Shown one piece after another: positions 34,662 to 43,819 of a stretch of DNA of 64,000 nucleotides; position 1 is the stretch's first letter; each line of letters begins with the position of its first letter. The notes beneath the pieces are model-generated. The model had not been told where the DNA came from. It saw only the letters and a program-made list of their open reading frames with translations, and searched no databases. The stretch lies in assembly GCF_000497445.1 (NCBI RefSeq), contig NZ_CM002285.1:1800841-1864840 (forward strand), written 5' to 3'. The DNA comes from Streptomyces roseochromogenus subsp. oscitans DS 12.976. GTDB taxonomy: Bacteria; Actinomycetota; Actinomycetes; Streptomycetales; Streptomycetaceae. The position numbers were made by a program, and so were the translations under genes.

Positions 34662-36167
34662 TCACAAGGGGGAGGAAGCCAAGGGGTTGGGCAGGAGCGC
34701 CCACTGCTCGCCGTCCGATGACAGCCGCATCAGCGTCAGTGCCCTGACGGGAAGGTCCTGCGTCCGCAGTGCCCGCATGTCCGGGGTCGGGGGGAGGTCG
34801 CGGGTGGCGGCGTCGAGCAGGGTGCCCAGCGTCGTGGTGCTCCCGGCCAGAGGGCCCAGCGCGCCGGTGATCAGGCAGCCGAGAACCTTGCGGCGCAGGA
34901 CGGCAGGGTCGTCGTTGAGGAGTCGGCCGGTCAGCGGCGGTGCCGGGAAGCCGTGCCGGACCAGTCGGGCGGGGCTCACGCGGATGTCGGCGAGGTCCCG
35001 GTAGACGAGCCGCCGGGGCCACCCCTCCTTGTCGACAACCGCGAGGAGATTCTGCCCATGCGCCTCCAGGGCCACCCCCAGGTCGAGCAGGTCCAGGCAG
35101 ACGCCGAAGGCCAGCCGCGCGAACTCGGTGATGCGCGCCAGTCGTTCGTGACGGCTGTGGGTGGCGAAGTGCCGGGGCAACTCGGCCACGGGTACCACCT
35201 GCTCCGCCGTCCCGGCGTGGACGTACGGTGACTCGCGCAGGACCGCCGCCAGGTCCGGCGTGCCCGCCCCCGCCGCCGTCAGCGTGCGCGCGATGTGCAG
35301 ACGGCCGCCCAGCCGGTCCGCGACCCGCTCTGTCAGTTCGGACGTGGCCAGGGCATGGTCCACCGAATAGGCCGATATGTCCCGCACTTGGGAGGTGAGT
35401 CGGGTACTCAGCGCGGTCTTCACGTGGACCTGGTTGTCGAAGGCGAGCGTGCGCAGGGAGAGCAGCGGATGGGCCGGAGGCCCGGGCAGCACCCGCCGGC
35501 TGCCGAGGACGTGCTCGGCCTGCCAGGGATGCACCGGGAGCAGTACGGCGTTCCCGTCCCGCCAGTGTGCGGGCCACGGTCCGTACACCGTCGCTCCCGT
35601 CACGGGCACGAGCTGCAGAGCCACCACCGGCCGGTGCTCGGGCGCATAGGCCAGCTGCTCGGCGGCCGAGAAGCCGGGCCGGGAGCGGCAGGTGGGGTGG
35701 TACGGGTGGCCGTCCGGTGACTGCTGCTCCCACTCCCAGGGCTCCACCGGCGGCCCGGCCGGCGGAGGAGCCGTCCGGGACAGCGCCAACGAGGCAACGT
35801 CATGGTCGAGTTCGGCGGAGAATGCCGCGCCGCCGGGTACTCGCAGCGCCGCCATCAGCAGGGCGGGATGGTCGTACGCGACGCCGTCCAGCTCCACGGC
35901 GGCAACCGCTGTCCCCGTCGCCCACGGGTCCGACGGCGGACCGTGCAGCCGTCGCCCGTCGACCAGCCGCAGGGCGATCCCGTCACGCCCGCGGGCGCGG
36001 GCCGCGATCCAGGGCAGCGGTTCATGGACCAGCCCGCGCCACAGCCGCGCCAGCACCGTTGCCCGGGCCCCGGACAGCGCAGCGAGATAGGCAGACACCA
36101 ACTCGGGGCGAAAGCTCGCCAGTTCCTCGGCAAGATCGCGCTCGGCGGGTGTGTCGCGCACACGCAA
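34662..36167 (-). CDS. IucA/IucC-family siderophore synthetase (first)
   Basis: The protein has about 500 residues; the start is TTG 36165-36167 (GGCGGT upstream) or GTG two codons later. Domain features of NRPS-independent siderophore synthetases include HPYHPTCRSRPGF (ATP-binding H-P-x-H-P-x-x-K/R loop), VLLPVHPWQ, VHVKTALSTRLTSQVRDISAY and VALEAHGQNLLAVV with YRDLADIRV. The C-terminal part matches the FhuF-like/IucC helical region. The family condenses citrate or related carboxylates with amines through acyl adenylates. It is divergent by 42 bp from a second synthetase and co-directional with the dioxygenase gene. No iron box was recognised in the divergent promoter. Confidence 0.8.
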   Translation of the reverse strand: MRVRDTPAERDLAEELASFRPELVSAYLAALSGARATVLARLWRGLVHEPLPWIAARARGRDGIALRLVDGRRLHGPPSDPWATGTAVAAVELDGVAYDHPALLMAALRVPGGAAFSAELDHDVASLALSRTAPPPAGPPVEPWEWEQQSPDGHPYHPTCRSRPGFSAAEQLAYAPEHRPVVALQLVPVTGATVYGPWPAHWRDGNAVLLPVHPWQAEHVLGSRRVLPGPPAHPLLSLRTLAFDNQVHVKTALSTRLTSQVRDISAYSVDHALATSELTERVADRLGGRLHIARTLTAAGAGTPDLAAVLRESPYVHAGTAEQVVPVAELPRHFATHSRHERLARITEFARLAFGVCLDLLDLGVALEAHGQNLLAVVDKEGWPRRLVYRDLADIRVSPARLVRHGFPAPPLTGRLLNDDPAVLRRKVLGCLITGALGPLAGSTTTLGTLLDAATRDLPPTPDMRALRTQDLPVRALTLMRLSSDGEQWALLPNPLASSPL

Positions 36168-36209
36168 GTTCTACCGCCGGCGAACGCACGCCACACATAC
36201 TGGTGATCG

Positions 36210-37790
36210 ATGAATACTTTCGCCCGCGAAGCCGATGCACTGGCCATGGCGCCCTTGCTCAACTGCCTGCTGAGGGAAGCATCCCTGGCGGCCGGGGAAC
36301 CGGTCGCCGGTCGCTCCCTCCACCGCCTGCGCGCAACCGGCCGGCTGCTGAGCGTCCGCACCGGTCACCGGCCCGGCGCACCCGAGCTCTGGACCGGCAC
36401 CAGCTGGCAACCCGTGCGCCACAGCGGCCTCATCGACCTCGCTGCCCAGGAGATGCGTGCCGTCACCGGTCGCTCCAATGCCGCACTGGCCGCCGAGATG
36501 ACCGCCGGCCGCGAGGTCTTGGAGGCCCTGCTCGCCGCCCGTGCCCGGGCCGCCCCACCCGACCACCCGTGGCTGCGCTCCGAACAGGCCCTGATCATGG
36601 GGCACTCCCACCACCCGGCCCCCAAGGCCCGCACCGGGGGCGGCCCGCCCGGCGTCTGGCTGCGCTACGCGCCGGAGACCTATGCCCGCTTCCCTCTCGT
36701 CCTGCTGGGTGTGCGCGAGGACACTGTGGTCGACGACGGCGACACCCGTGCCCTCGACACCCTGGGCCAGGCACCCGACGGCTATCGACTGCTACCCGTC
36801 CATCCCTGGCAGCTCGACCTCACCCACCACCTGCCAGCCGTGCGCGCCGCCTTCGCCGCCGGCCGTCTCGTCCAACTGGGCCACACGCCCTGGGACGCCC
36901 GGGCCACGGCCTCGGTGCGCACGGTCCACGTCCCCGGCGGCCCCGAACGCCCCGGAGCGTCCGGGGACCTGTTCCTGAAGTTCAGCCTGGAAGTACAGAT
37001 CACCAACGACGTCCGGCGGATCCGCCGGCACGAACTGCGCCATGTGCGCCACACCGACCCGCTGGTCACCGCGGCCTTCCGGGCCATGGACGGCCCGGCG
37101 GCATGGTTGAGCGAACGCGGGCACCGCACAGTTCGTGGCCTCGACGAGACCTTCCCCGTCCTCGTCCGTGACGGCCTGGACGACCATGTGCTCCCGGGCG
37201 CCACCGCAACGCTGGCCGCAGCCCTCACCGAGGGCTTCGACGGCGATCCACTCGATCGCCTCACCGACCCGCTGCCGTGGTGGGCGGCCTACCTGAACTG
37301 CGTCGTCCCACCCGTGCTGGAGGTCTACGCCCGCCACGGCATCGCGATCGAGTGTCACCTCCAGAACACGCTGATTGCCGTCGACCCGGACGGCTCCCCC
37401 GTCCAGGCTGTCTTCCGCGACGCGGAAGGCGCCAGGGCGATCCCCGCGACGCCCCGTGAGGCCGCCTGGCAGCGCCTGGCGTACTGTCTCGTCGTCAACA
37501 ACCTGACCGAGATCGTGAACGTCCTCACCCACCGCTTCCCCGAAGCCGCCGAGGCCCTGTGGCCCACGGCGCGGCGGGAGTTCCAACGGTGCGCCAGGGA
37601 GCACGGCCTCCCCGAGATCAAGGCGCTGCTCGCCGCGGCAACGGTCCCGTGCAAGGCCAACCTGCTGTCCCGCTGGATCGACGCGGACGGCACTGAACCC
37701 TGCTACGTCCCCGTCCCCAACCCGCTGGCCGGCGCCACCGGTCAGGGAGACGACGGCTCACTCACTCCCCGACGACGAGCCGAGCACTAG
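36210..37790 (+). CDS. IucA/IucC-family siderophore synthetase (second)
   Basis: The 526-residue synthetase has the same family signatures in order: IMGHSHHPAPKARTG (nucleotide loop), RLLPVHPWQLDL, FLKFSLEVQITNDVRRIRRHE, IAIECHLQNTLIAVD with AVFRDAEGARAIP, VVNNLTEIVNVLTHRF, and a C-terminal KANLLSRWIDADG. It is not a close copy of the neighbouring divergent synthetase, so the two probably acylate different carboxylate positions, as in two-synthetase aerobactin- or achromobactin-like pathways. ATG 36210 lies in a very short divergent promoter. No transporter or reductase gene is adjacent. Confidence 0.85.
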   Translation: MNTFAREADALAMAPLLNCLLREASLAAGEPVAGRSLHRLRATGRLLSVRTGHRPGAPELWTGTSWQPVRHSGLIDLAAQEMRAVTGRSNAALAAEMTAGREVLEALLAARARAAPPDHPWLRSEQALIMGHSHHPAPKARTGGGPPGVWLRYAPETYARFPLVLLGVREDTVVDDGDTRALDTLGQAPDGYRLLPVHPWQLDLTHHLPAVRAAFAAGRLVQLGHTPWDARATASVRTVHVPGGPERPGASGDLFLKFSLEVQITNDVRRIRRHELRHVRHTDPLVTAAFRAMDGPAAWLSERGHRTVRGLDETFPVLVRDGLDDHVLPGATATLAAALTEGFDGDPLDRLTDPLPWWAAYLNCVVPPVLEVYARHGIAIECHLQNTLIAVDPDGSPVQAVFRDAEGARAIPATPREAAWQRLAYCLVVNNLTEIVNVLTHRFPEAAEALWPTARREFQRCAREHGLPEIKALLAAATVPCKANLLSRWIDADGTEPCYVPVPNPLAGATGQGDDGSLTPRRRAEH

Positions 37791-38170
37791 CCTCGCCCAT
37801 TCATCAAGCAGGCTGTCCGTGTTCGGCTCGGAGGAGTACGCCGACGGGTCCGAGCAGCTGCTGCCCTGGGAACAGGTGCCGTCGAAGCTGCGGAACACCT
37901 GGTCGCGGTCGGCCTGCGCGCGCCGGGCGACACGACGCCGTTCGACGGCCGGACACTGGGTCGCCCAGCTCCCCGGAACTACGCACCGGCAGCGCACGCC
38001 CCATCGGCATGCCGCCGAGCCTCGCGTGTTCTCTGTGCGTGACCGATGAGCTGCCTGTGGAGATCACGTAGCGGTACGTGGTCGGGTACGACTGAAAACG
38101 ATCTTCCGCTCCTACGATGACGCCCTCTCAGCTGATTCGGCTTCAGCTGCTGGCGCTCCAGGAGGAGCAC
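37791..38170. other. Intergenic stretch with an unassigned coding-like scrap
   Basis: The frame FGSEEYADGSEQLLPWEQVPSK near 37819-37890 looks like a gene fragment (possibly a flavin-linked oxidase end) but is too short to assign. The rest holds the upstream region of the following secreted-protein gene. Confidence 0.3.
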
Positions 38171-39877
38171 TTGCATACCCGTTTCACATCAGCTCGGTTG
38201 GCAGCGCTGTGTTCAGCGCTGCCCCTCGCGCTCGCGGTAGGACTCATATCCCCCGCAGCGACAGCCAACGCGGCACCCGCTCTCCGTGTCTCGTCCGCGC
38301 GACACGGAGAACGACCGGTGGAAACCGGCCGAATACGAGCCAGCGGCAAAGTGCTGGTACGCGGCCTGCCGGCGGCCTCTGGGCACGCGAGGGCGTCCGA
38401 TCCCGTGCGGGCGACTCATCATGGGCCCAAGCAGGGGGAACAGCCTCGGCGCACCGGGCTCTTCCCGCTTCAGCTCAAGCCCGCGTCGAATGCTGCGGCG
38501 GCCGCCCCGGCAGCGACGTCCTCCCAACAGGCCGCCACCACGTCCGGCACCTTCTACCAGCACACGCTGTTCGAAGGCGCGGACGACATCGCCCAGGGAC
38601 CGACCCCGCCCGACACGGCGGTCGCCGCCGGGACCAATGACGTCGTGGAGATGGTCAACAGCAGGCTGATCATCACCGACAAGACGGGTACCGTCCTCAA
38701 GACGAGCGACCTGTCGAGTTTCTTCCAGGCTGGTCCGACGACGTTGTCCAACGGCTCCACGGCGAACCTGTCCAGCGTCAGCGACCCCAAGGTCGTGTAC
38801 AACCGCTTCTCGGGCCACTTCTACGCGACCGAGCTGATCTACGACTCCGCCAACGACAGCGCGGTCAAGCTCGCGGTCAGCCAGACCTCGGACCCCACGG
38901 GAGCCTGGCTGATCTACACGGTGCACCCGACAGCAGGCACACTGCTGGACCAGCCGAAGCTCGGCGTCAGCCTCGACAAGATCGTCCTGACCTGGAACAA
39001 GTACACCGGCTCCGGCAGCAGCCAGAGCTACACCGGTACTGAGACCTACGTCGCGGACCAGGCCGAGGCCGAGAACTACGGCAACAGCATTCCGCTCGAC
39101 TACGCCCTCTTCGACGACGGCCAGAACATGGTGTTCCCCGCCGTCAACGTCGACACCGACCCCAACAGCCCGTCGGATGCCTACGAAGCCTATTTCCACA
39201 AGGACTTCTTCGGCTTCTCCTACATCACCGTGAACACCATCACGGGCGTTCCGGGCAGTCTTCCCGGGGTCTCGCGCTCTTCCTCCAACGACGTGGGCAT
39301 CGCCACCACCTCCTCGCCCCCTCCCGCGTCGCAGCCGAACACCTCACTGACGCTCGACACCGGCGACGACCGCATCGAGTCCGCGAGCTTCCGCGGCGGA
39401 GCACTGTGGGTGGCGGCCAACGACTCCTGCCAGCCCAGTGGTCAGCCCACGATGTCGTGCGTGCGCACCGTCCTGCTCACCAACGCGGCATCGTCCAGCC
39501 CGACCAAGGCCTTCGACGGCGACTTCTACTCGGGCAACGCGGCCATGTTCTACCCCGCCATCACCATGGACGACAGCAACGACGTCTTCCTCGCCGCCAG
39601 CGCGTCGGGACCCTCCCTGTACCCGTCTTTGGGTGTGTTCGCCGCACAGGCGGGAGGTACCAGCATCTCCGGCAGCCTGGTCAGGACCGGTCGCGGTCCG
39701 TTGTCCTGCGACGTCTGCGGATCCGCCAACCCCATCCGTTTCGGCGACTACAGCGGAATCTCCCTCGACGGATCCAACGCCAACATGGTCTGGATCGGCG
39801 GCGAATACGGAAACGCCTCATCCACCACCCTGTCACCCACCTGGGGAACCGCAATCGGGGAGTACAGCTACTTCTAG
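38171..39877 (+). CDS. Large secreted protein, probable beta-propeller, unknown function
   Basis: A TTG at 38171 is preceded by AGGAGGAG at close spacing and opens straight into a signal peptide (TRFTSARLAALCSALPLALAVG, cleavage near TANAAP). An upstream ATG at 38117 would add 18 residues and lacks a good ribosome site. The mature ~535 residues hold an Ala-rich linker, then many short beta-type repeats with T/S/D/N-rich loops (GPTPPDTAVAAGTNDVVEMVN, DPKVVYNRFSGHFYATELIY, IRFGDYSGISLDGSNANMVWIGGEYG). The pattern is that of an extracellular propeller or sialidase-like fold without visible catalytic signature. One Cys pair (SCDVCGS) may bridge. It is followed by a perfect terminator hairpin. Confidence 0.75.
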   Translation: MHTRFTSARLAALCSALPLALAVGLISPAATANAAPALRVSSARHGERPVETGRIRASGKVLVRGLPAASGHARASDPVRATHHGPKQGEQPRRTGLFPLQLKPASNAAAAAPAATSSQQAATTSGTFYQHTLFEGADDIAQGPTPPDTAVAAGTNDVVEMVNSRLIITDKTGTVLKTSDLSSFFQAGPTTLSNGSTANLSSVSDPKVVYNRFSGHFYATELIYDSANDSAVKLAVSQTSDPTGAWLIYTVHPTAGTLLDQPKLGVSLDKIVLTWNKYTGSGSSQSYTGTETYVADQAEAENYGNSIPLDYALFDDGQNMVFPAVNVDTDPNSPSDAYEAYFHKDFFGFSYITVNTITGVPGSLPGVSRSSSNDVGIATTSSPPPASQPNTSLTLDTGDDRIESASFRGGALWVAANDSCQPSGQPTMSCVRTVLLTNAASSSPTKAFDGDFYSGNAAMFYPAITMDDSNDVFLAASASGPSLYPSLGVFAAQAGGTSISGSLVRTGRGPLSCDVCGSANPIRFGDYSGISLDGSNANMVWIGGEYGNASSTTLSPTWGTAIGEYSYF

Positions 39878-39907
39878 CCGCACCCCCAGTAGGAACCAGA
39901 TGAAATG

Positions 39908-39943
39908 AGGGCTGCCTGCGCGGCCGGCCGCGCAGGCAGCCCT
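39908..39943 (+). terminator. Rho-independent-type hairpin after the secreted-protein gene
   Basis: The 36-bp stretch is a perfect inverted repeat (18 + 18 bp) centred on GGCC|GGCC, starting 31 bp after the stop codon. Stem stability is very high; no T-tract follows, as usual in Streptomyces. Confidence 0.8.
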
Positions 39944-40036
39944 CCGGCCACCGCCCCACAGCCATCAGCTCGGCACGGCGGCCAGTGACCAGTCCCATCA
40001 AGGTAAGTTTTCGTGCACGAGCCAGGGAGGCGACAC

Positions 40037-40573
40037 ATGCAACCACCGCATGGACGAGGCGGTTTGTGCGCCTTCCTCGTCCTGACCACCATCCTCTGCG
40101 GCTGCGGATCACACCGCGCTACTCCCGGCGGCCAGCCCATCACAACAGGCCGCACGACACCGAATGCCACCGTCACCGTCTCCCAGCTGCCGGACACACG
40201 CAACGACCCCCCACCCGCAGCCCCCGGAACCGCCGTACTGTTCCGCAACCGCTTCAGCTACACACCGGCCCGGTCCTCGCACCCGGGAAGGTACCTCCCC
40301 ATGGACCCCGCCCGCCCCTCCCTGACCGTCGCACCCGGCACCCTGATCGAAGTCCGCCTCGGAGACGGCCTGTTCATGGAACCGCCCACCAGCAGCCGAA
40401 CCGGCATACTCCGACCCGCCGGAATCACCGACAGCCAACAGACCGCAACCGCACTGTTCCGCGCCGAGGCTCCAGGCACCAGCGAGCTCATTGCCAAGCC
40501 TCCACCGTGCCCCTCGAACGCCAAAGTCACCTGCTATGCCCACTACCGGGTACGGGTCACCGTGCAGAGCTGA
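40037..40573 (+). CDS. Putative lipoprotein of unknown function
   Basis: ATG 40037 with GGGAGG 6 nt upstream gives 178 residues starting MQPPHGRGGLCAFLVLTTILCGCGS; the lipobox LCGC predicts a lipid anchor. The mature part begins with a Thr/Pro/Gly-rich linker. A small beta domain follows (TAVLFRNRFSYTP, TVAPGTLIEVRLGDGLFMEPP, TATALFRAEAPGTSELIA, YAHYRVRVTVQS), reminiscent of an immunoglobulin-like or cupredoxin-type sandwich. Two cysteines (PPCPSNAKVTCYAHY) could bridge. No family assigned. It stands alone after the terminator of the preceding gene. Confidence 0.75.
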   Translation: MQPPHGRGGLCAFLVLTTILCGCGSHRATPGGQPITTGRTTPNATVTVSQLPDTRNDPPPAAPGTAVLFRNRFSYTPARSSHPGRYLPMDPARPSLTVAPGTLIEVRLGDGLFMEPPTSSRTGILRPAGITDSQQTATALFRAEAPGTSELIAKPPPCPSNAKVTCYAHYRVRVTVQS

Positions 40574-40946
40574 GGTTCCCCTGGTGTGCGGGAGGTGCTG
40601 AGCAGAGCCCTGGAGCGGCTGAAGGCCAACCGCAGCGCGGGACACCCGCGCTCGCGTAGGGCACATGGCCTCAGCCAGAACGCGGGGCTGGGCGCCGTAA
40701 CCGGTACCCGCCCTGTCGCCGGTACCCGCCCTGTCGGTTGAAGTGCGCTCTGGTCAGCGCCTTCCGCCCGTTCACCCCTCCCCCGTTCCCCCGAAACCGC
40801 TGCGGACACGGCATTGTTCGCGCGAGGGGAAGCGAGTCGGCGTCGTCCCCACCAGGGACTGCGCCGAGCCAGGGTCCAACCGGCCCGTGGGTGGATGCCG
40901 GCCCGGCGGTGCCGAGGCGTCTCGGACCTCACTTCCAGCGGAGTAC
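40574..40946. other. Gene-free stretch between convergent genes
   Basis: No gene is supported. CCGGTACCCGCCCTGTCG is repeated in tandem at about 40700-40736, a small direct repeat. No clear terminator was picked out. Confidence 0.35.
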
Positions 40947-42227
40947 TCAGGCGGCGCGCGCGATCTGCGACCGCACGAAGACCGTGGGGCCGTCGTCCGG
41001 GTGCTCGTGAGGGTTGTTGAACGGCACGGTGAACTCGTCCACGATGCCCTGTTCGAAGACCAGGGCCATGCTGGAGCCGCCGTAGCTGAAGTAGCCCAGC
41101 TCCTGGCCTCGCTGAACGGTGTCGCCGACACCGACCGACCAGTCGATCGAGGAGACCTCCTCCATGCCGATCACCACGGCGCACACCATGCGCCTGCCGA
41201 GTTCCTCGCTGCACTCGATGAACGCCAGTCCGCGGGTGTTGATGTGCGCCTGGTAGCTCTGCGAGTGGGTCCACGTCGTCGGGTCGGGCGTCTCGTTCCA
41301 GGCGGCGCTGAACATGAGGCCGGGCACGATCTCCAGGTGCTTGACCGTTCCGTCGACGGGCACGTGCCACCGGTGGTAGCTGTGGACGGACAGGAACGAC
41401 TGGTACACGTCGCCGCCGACGAACGTGCTGACGTACTCGTCCCCGCACTGCGGGCCGTGCAGCATGTCCGTGAGCGAGTACTGCTCCTTGAGCCAGAAGT
41501 CCGTTTCCCTGGCCACGCGGCGCTGGACGTTGTAGACCGTGCCGTCGTTGGGGGCGACGACGCCGGGGTCGCCGTTCCCGCCGAGCGGACGGAACTCGTC
41601 CTTGATGGGGCGGTGGAAGAAGTCGTTGAACGACGTGAAGCCCCAGTGCTTCTCGTCGCGCCGGTCCCAGCACTGGTACTCGTACAACTTGTTCATCTCG
41701 GTCGCGGGCTGTGAGAACCAGCCGCCTTCGCGGGTGTGCAGCACGTGGGCGCTGTCCTCGCTGTTGAGGTAGTCACACCAATTCCGCAGGACGGGCCGCA
41801 GTTTGTCGTTGAACTGCGGCATGCGGAACAGGACCGAACCCGACGGCGTCAGGCGCATATAGCCGAAGAGCGCGGACATCGGCAGGAAGATCTGGTGGAG
41901 GGGGTTGCGGTTGTAGGCGGGTGCCCACCTGACGATGGCGTTCAGGTGCTCGACGAGGTCGTCCACGGTGTGGATGTGCCGGTGCTGCTCGGGCACTTCG
42001 GCGAGCATGTTCGTCACGTACATCCGGACGGTGAGGTCGGAGTGGATGAAGTCCGCCAGGTCCTGGACGGCGGGGTCGAGATCCTTCCTGAGGTCCGCCG
42101 CCCGCGGGGCGATGCTCTTGTGGAACTCGTCGACCGCCAGCGGATTCCGCGGCAGATAGCCGCCCGCCCGGCCGAAGGTGCCCTGGTAACGCGCGTGGAG
42201 CTCCTGCGGGGTGATGACAGCGGTCAT
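40947..42227 (-). CDS. Phosphatidylserine-decarboxylase-family enzyme (PsiD-like), copy 1
   Basis: ATG 42225-42227 with GAGGAG 6 nt upstream gives 426 residues; the longer frame is shadow. An N-terminal PSD-associated region (FGRAGGYLPRNP, then DLADFIHSDLTVRMYVTNMLAEVP) precedes the catalytic domain. The Asp motif is VAPNDGTV, the His motif YHRWHVPVDG, and the self-cleavage site YGGSSMALVF has Ser385 as future pyruvoyl group. These are the three residues of the Asp-His-Ser pyruvoyl machinery. Soluble relatives with this N-terminal region include the tryptophan decarboxylase PsiD, so the substrate may be a free or peptide-bound amino acid rather than lipid. It is divergent from the MNIO operon and paralogous to the gene at 45841-47102. 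Confidence 0.8.
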   Translation of the reverse strand: MTAVITPQELHARYQGTFGRAGGYLPRNPLAVDEFHKSIAPRAADLRKDLDPAVQDLADFIHSDLTVRMYVTNMLAEVPEQHRHIHTVDDLVEHLNAIVRWAPAYNRNPLHQIFLPMSALFGYMRLTPSGSVLFRMPQFNDKLRPVLRNWCDYLNSEDSAHVLHTREGGWFSQPATEMNKLYEYQCWDRRDEKHWGFTSFNDFFHRPIKDEFRPLGGNGDPGVVAPNDGTVYNVQRRVARETDFWLKEQYSLTDMLHGPQCGDEYVSTFVGGDVYQSFLSVHSYHRWHVPVDGTVKHLEIVPGLMFSAAWNETPDPTTWTHSQSYQAHINTRGLAFIECSEELGRRMVCAVVIGMEEVSSIDWSVGVGDTVQRGQELGYFSYGGSSMALVFEQGIVDEFTVPFNNPHEHPDDGPTVFVRSQIARAA

Positions 42228-42277
42228 GACCATCTCCTCGTCGCTCACGTTCAGTGGCCTCGATCCGCACATGCTGC

Positions 42278-42330
42278 CAAGTGCCGGGGATCTTTGGCAC
42301 TTCGGGAATCCGGCCATCTCCGCTATGGCC
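42278..42330. promoter_or_regulatory. Inverted repeats in the divergent promoter of the MNIO locus
   Basis: AAGTGCC (42278-42284) pairs with GGCACTT (42295-42301), and GGCCAT (42312-42317) with ATGGCC (42325-42330). Both lie in the 258-bp region between the decarboxylase and the Cys-rich protein gene. They are candidate operators or UTR hairpins that could co-regulate both transcripts. Confidence 0.4.
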
Positions 42331-42485
42331 ATTTGCGGTCGAACATCTGGACAAGGAGCCGGATGACCGGACAGTGGCCGGTTCCGTTCCCGCAGGGGCG
42401 CCGTGGCCAGATCTCCCCCTGCCGTCCTCCCGGGCCGCCCTGCCAGGGTGTGGCCTTCGTCTTCGAGCTGAGAGGAACGACCACC

Positions 42486-42971
42486 ATGAATGAGCGCCCC
42501 GCGCACTCCGCCCGCAGCCCCAAGAGGTGCCCGGACCCGGATCCGAACCCGCTGCCCCAGGAAGTGGCCCGGGAGCTGCACGTCTGCATGGGCCTCAACT
42601 CCTGCGCCGGGCTCGACGCCTCGGGCACGGCCCCCATGGCGGGCATGGGCACCTGCGCGACCGTCTTACACGTCTGCCACGGCGAAGGGGCCTGCCGGGG
42701 CCAGGGCGGCTGCGGCTACGCGGGCACGGACTACGAGCAGTTCCACCCGGGCGAGCAGGACTGCCGTTTCAACGGCAGCTGTGCCAGCCCGATCAACGAG
42801 AGCCGGGTCTTCTCGGCGGGCCCGCTGAAGGGCAAGAGCGTGTGGAAGCAGGCTCGCCGGCTCTTCGAGGCGCGGATGTACGCGGCGGGCAAGGCGTTCG
42901 GCCCGGCCCCGGGCGAGGGCATCGAGGACGACCGGATGCCGCACTACGACTACATGTCGCAGCCGCAGTGA
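42486..42971 (+). CDS. Cysteine-rich protein, candidate MNIO substrate
   Basis: The 161-residue protein has nine cysteines (15, 34, 40, 57, 64, 70, 76, 93, 99), seven or more in a tight Gly-rich core. A motif repeats: [10 protein letters not shown] (32-40) and [10 protein letters not shown] (62-70), followed by [10 protein letters not shown]; later [11 protein letters not shown]. No signal peptide is present ([15 protein letters not shown]), unlike known bufferin precursors. The ~60-residue C-terminal tail lacks cysteine and is helical and basic, then acidic. GAGAGGA lies 9 nt upstream. Its TGA overlaps the GTG of the MNIO gene (GTGA), implying coupled translation. The Cys motifs resemble Cys-x-G-x-x-x-C / GQGGC proteins that co-occur with DUF692 enzymes. 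It could be a modified peptide precursor or a metal-binding protein. Confidence 0.75.
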   Translation: MNERPAHSARSPKRCPDPDPNPLPQEVARELHVCMGLNSCAGLDASGTAPMAGMGTCATVLHVCHGEGACRGQGGCGYAGTDYEQFHPGEQDCRFNGSCASPINESRVFSAGPLKGKSVWKQARRLFEARMYAAGKAFGPAPGEGIEDDRMPHYDYMSQPQ

Positions 42972-43819
42972 GCGAGGCACGGCTGGGCCTGCCGCACCTC
43001 GGCCTCGGGGTCGGGCTGCGGACACCGCACCTCCCGTACATCCGCCGGCACCGGCCGGACGTCGGCTTCTTCGAGATCATCTCCGAGAACTTCCTGGACA
43101 CCCGCGGCGGCAGACGGCACGCCCTGGCGGAGATCGCCGAACGGTACCCGGTCGTCCCGCACGGGGTCTCGCTGTCCATCGGGAGCACGGACCCCCTGGA
43201 CTTCGGCTACCTGCGCAGGCTGAAGCGGCTGGCCGACGAGGTACGGGCCCCGTGGGTCTCGGACCACGTGTGCTGGACGGGCGTGCTGGGTGTGCACACC
43301 CACGACCTGCTGCCGCTGCCGTTCACCGAGGAGACCCTGGACCACGTCGTGCGCCGCGTGCGCGTCGTCCAGGACATGCTGGAACGCCGGCTGGTCCTGG
43401 AGAACCCCAGCAGCTATGTGGAGTTCCACGCCTCCACGCTCGCCGAGTGGGAGTTCCTCGGGCGGATGGCGCAGGAGGCGGACTGCGGGCTGCTGCTCGA
43501 TGTGAACAACGTCTACGTCTCCGCGTTCAACCACGACTTCGACCCGGTGCGCTACCTGCGGGAGCTGCCGCACGAGCGCGTGGTCCAGATGCACCTCGCG
43601 GGGCACACCCACCACGGCACGCACATCATCGACACCCACGACGCGCCCGTGTCCGAACCGGTGTGGGGGCTGTACCGGCTGGCGACGGAGCTGACCGGCG
43701 GAGTGTCCACCCTGCTGGAACGCGACGACAAGCTGCCGCCGTTCCCGGAGCTGCTGGCCGAGCTCGACAGGGCACGGGAGCGGGCGCCAGCGGCCCCGGC
43801 GGGGGGCTCCCATGGCTGA
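42968..43819 (+). CDS. DUF692/MNIO multinuclear iron oxidative enzyme
   Basis: GTG 42968 overlaps the previous stop by 4 bp; 283 residues. A TIM-barrel DUF692 protein with all expected metal ligands: [10 protein letters not shown] (E36, E40, N41), [10 protein letters not shown] (H65), VSDHVCWTG (D99, H100), [10 protein letters not shown] (E145, N146), [17 protein letters not shown] (D178, N180, H189), [10 protein letters not shown] (H209, H213), IDTHDAPV (D222, H224) and ERDDKLPPF (E251). The family (MbnB, TglH, ChrH, BufB) oxidatively converts cysteine in peptides to heterocycles or other products using a di/tri-iron centre. The neighbouring Cys-rich protein is the obvious candidate substrate and the next gene the usual partner. 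Confidence 0.88.
   Translation: MSEARLGLPHLGLGVGLRTPHLPYIRRHRPDVGFFEIISENFLDTRGGRRHALAEIAERYPVVPHGVSLSIGSTDPLDFGYLRRLKRLADEVRAPWVSDHVCWTGVLGVHTHDLLPLPFTEETLDHVVRRVRVVQDMLERRLVLENPSSYVEFHASTLAEWEFLGRMAQEADCGLLLDVNNVYVSAFNHDFDPVRYLRELPHERVVQMHLAGHTHHGTHIIDTHDAPVSEPVWGLYRLATELTGGVSTLLERDDKLPPFPELLAELDRARERAPAAPAGGSHG

Noticed and set aside
36168..36209. Iron-box operator between the IucA/IucC genes
   Set aside because: No TTAGGTTAGGCTAACC-like palindrome is visible in the 42 bp between the divergent starts.
42228..42581. Longer start (42581) for decarboxylase copy 1
   Set aside because: It would overlap the Cys-rich gene on the other strand and adds low-complexity sequence; ATG 42227 has GAGGAG at ideal spacing.
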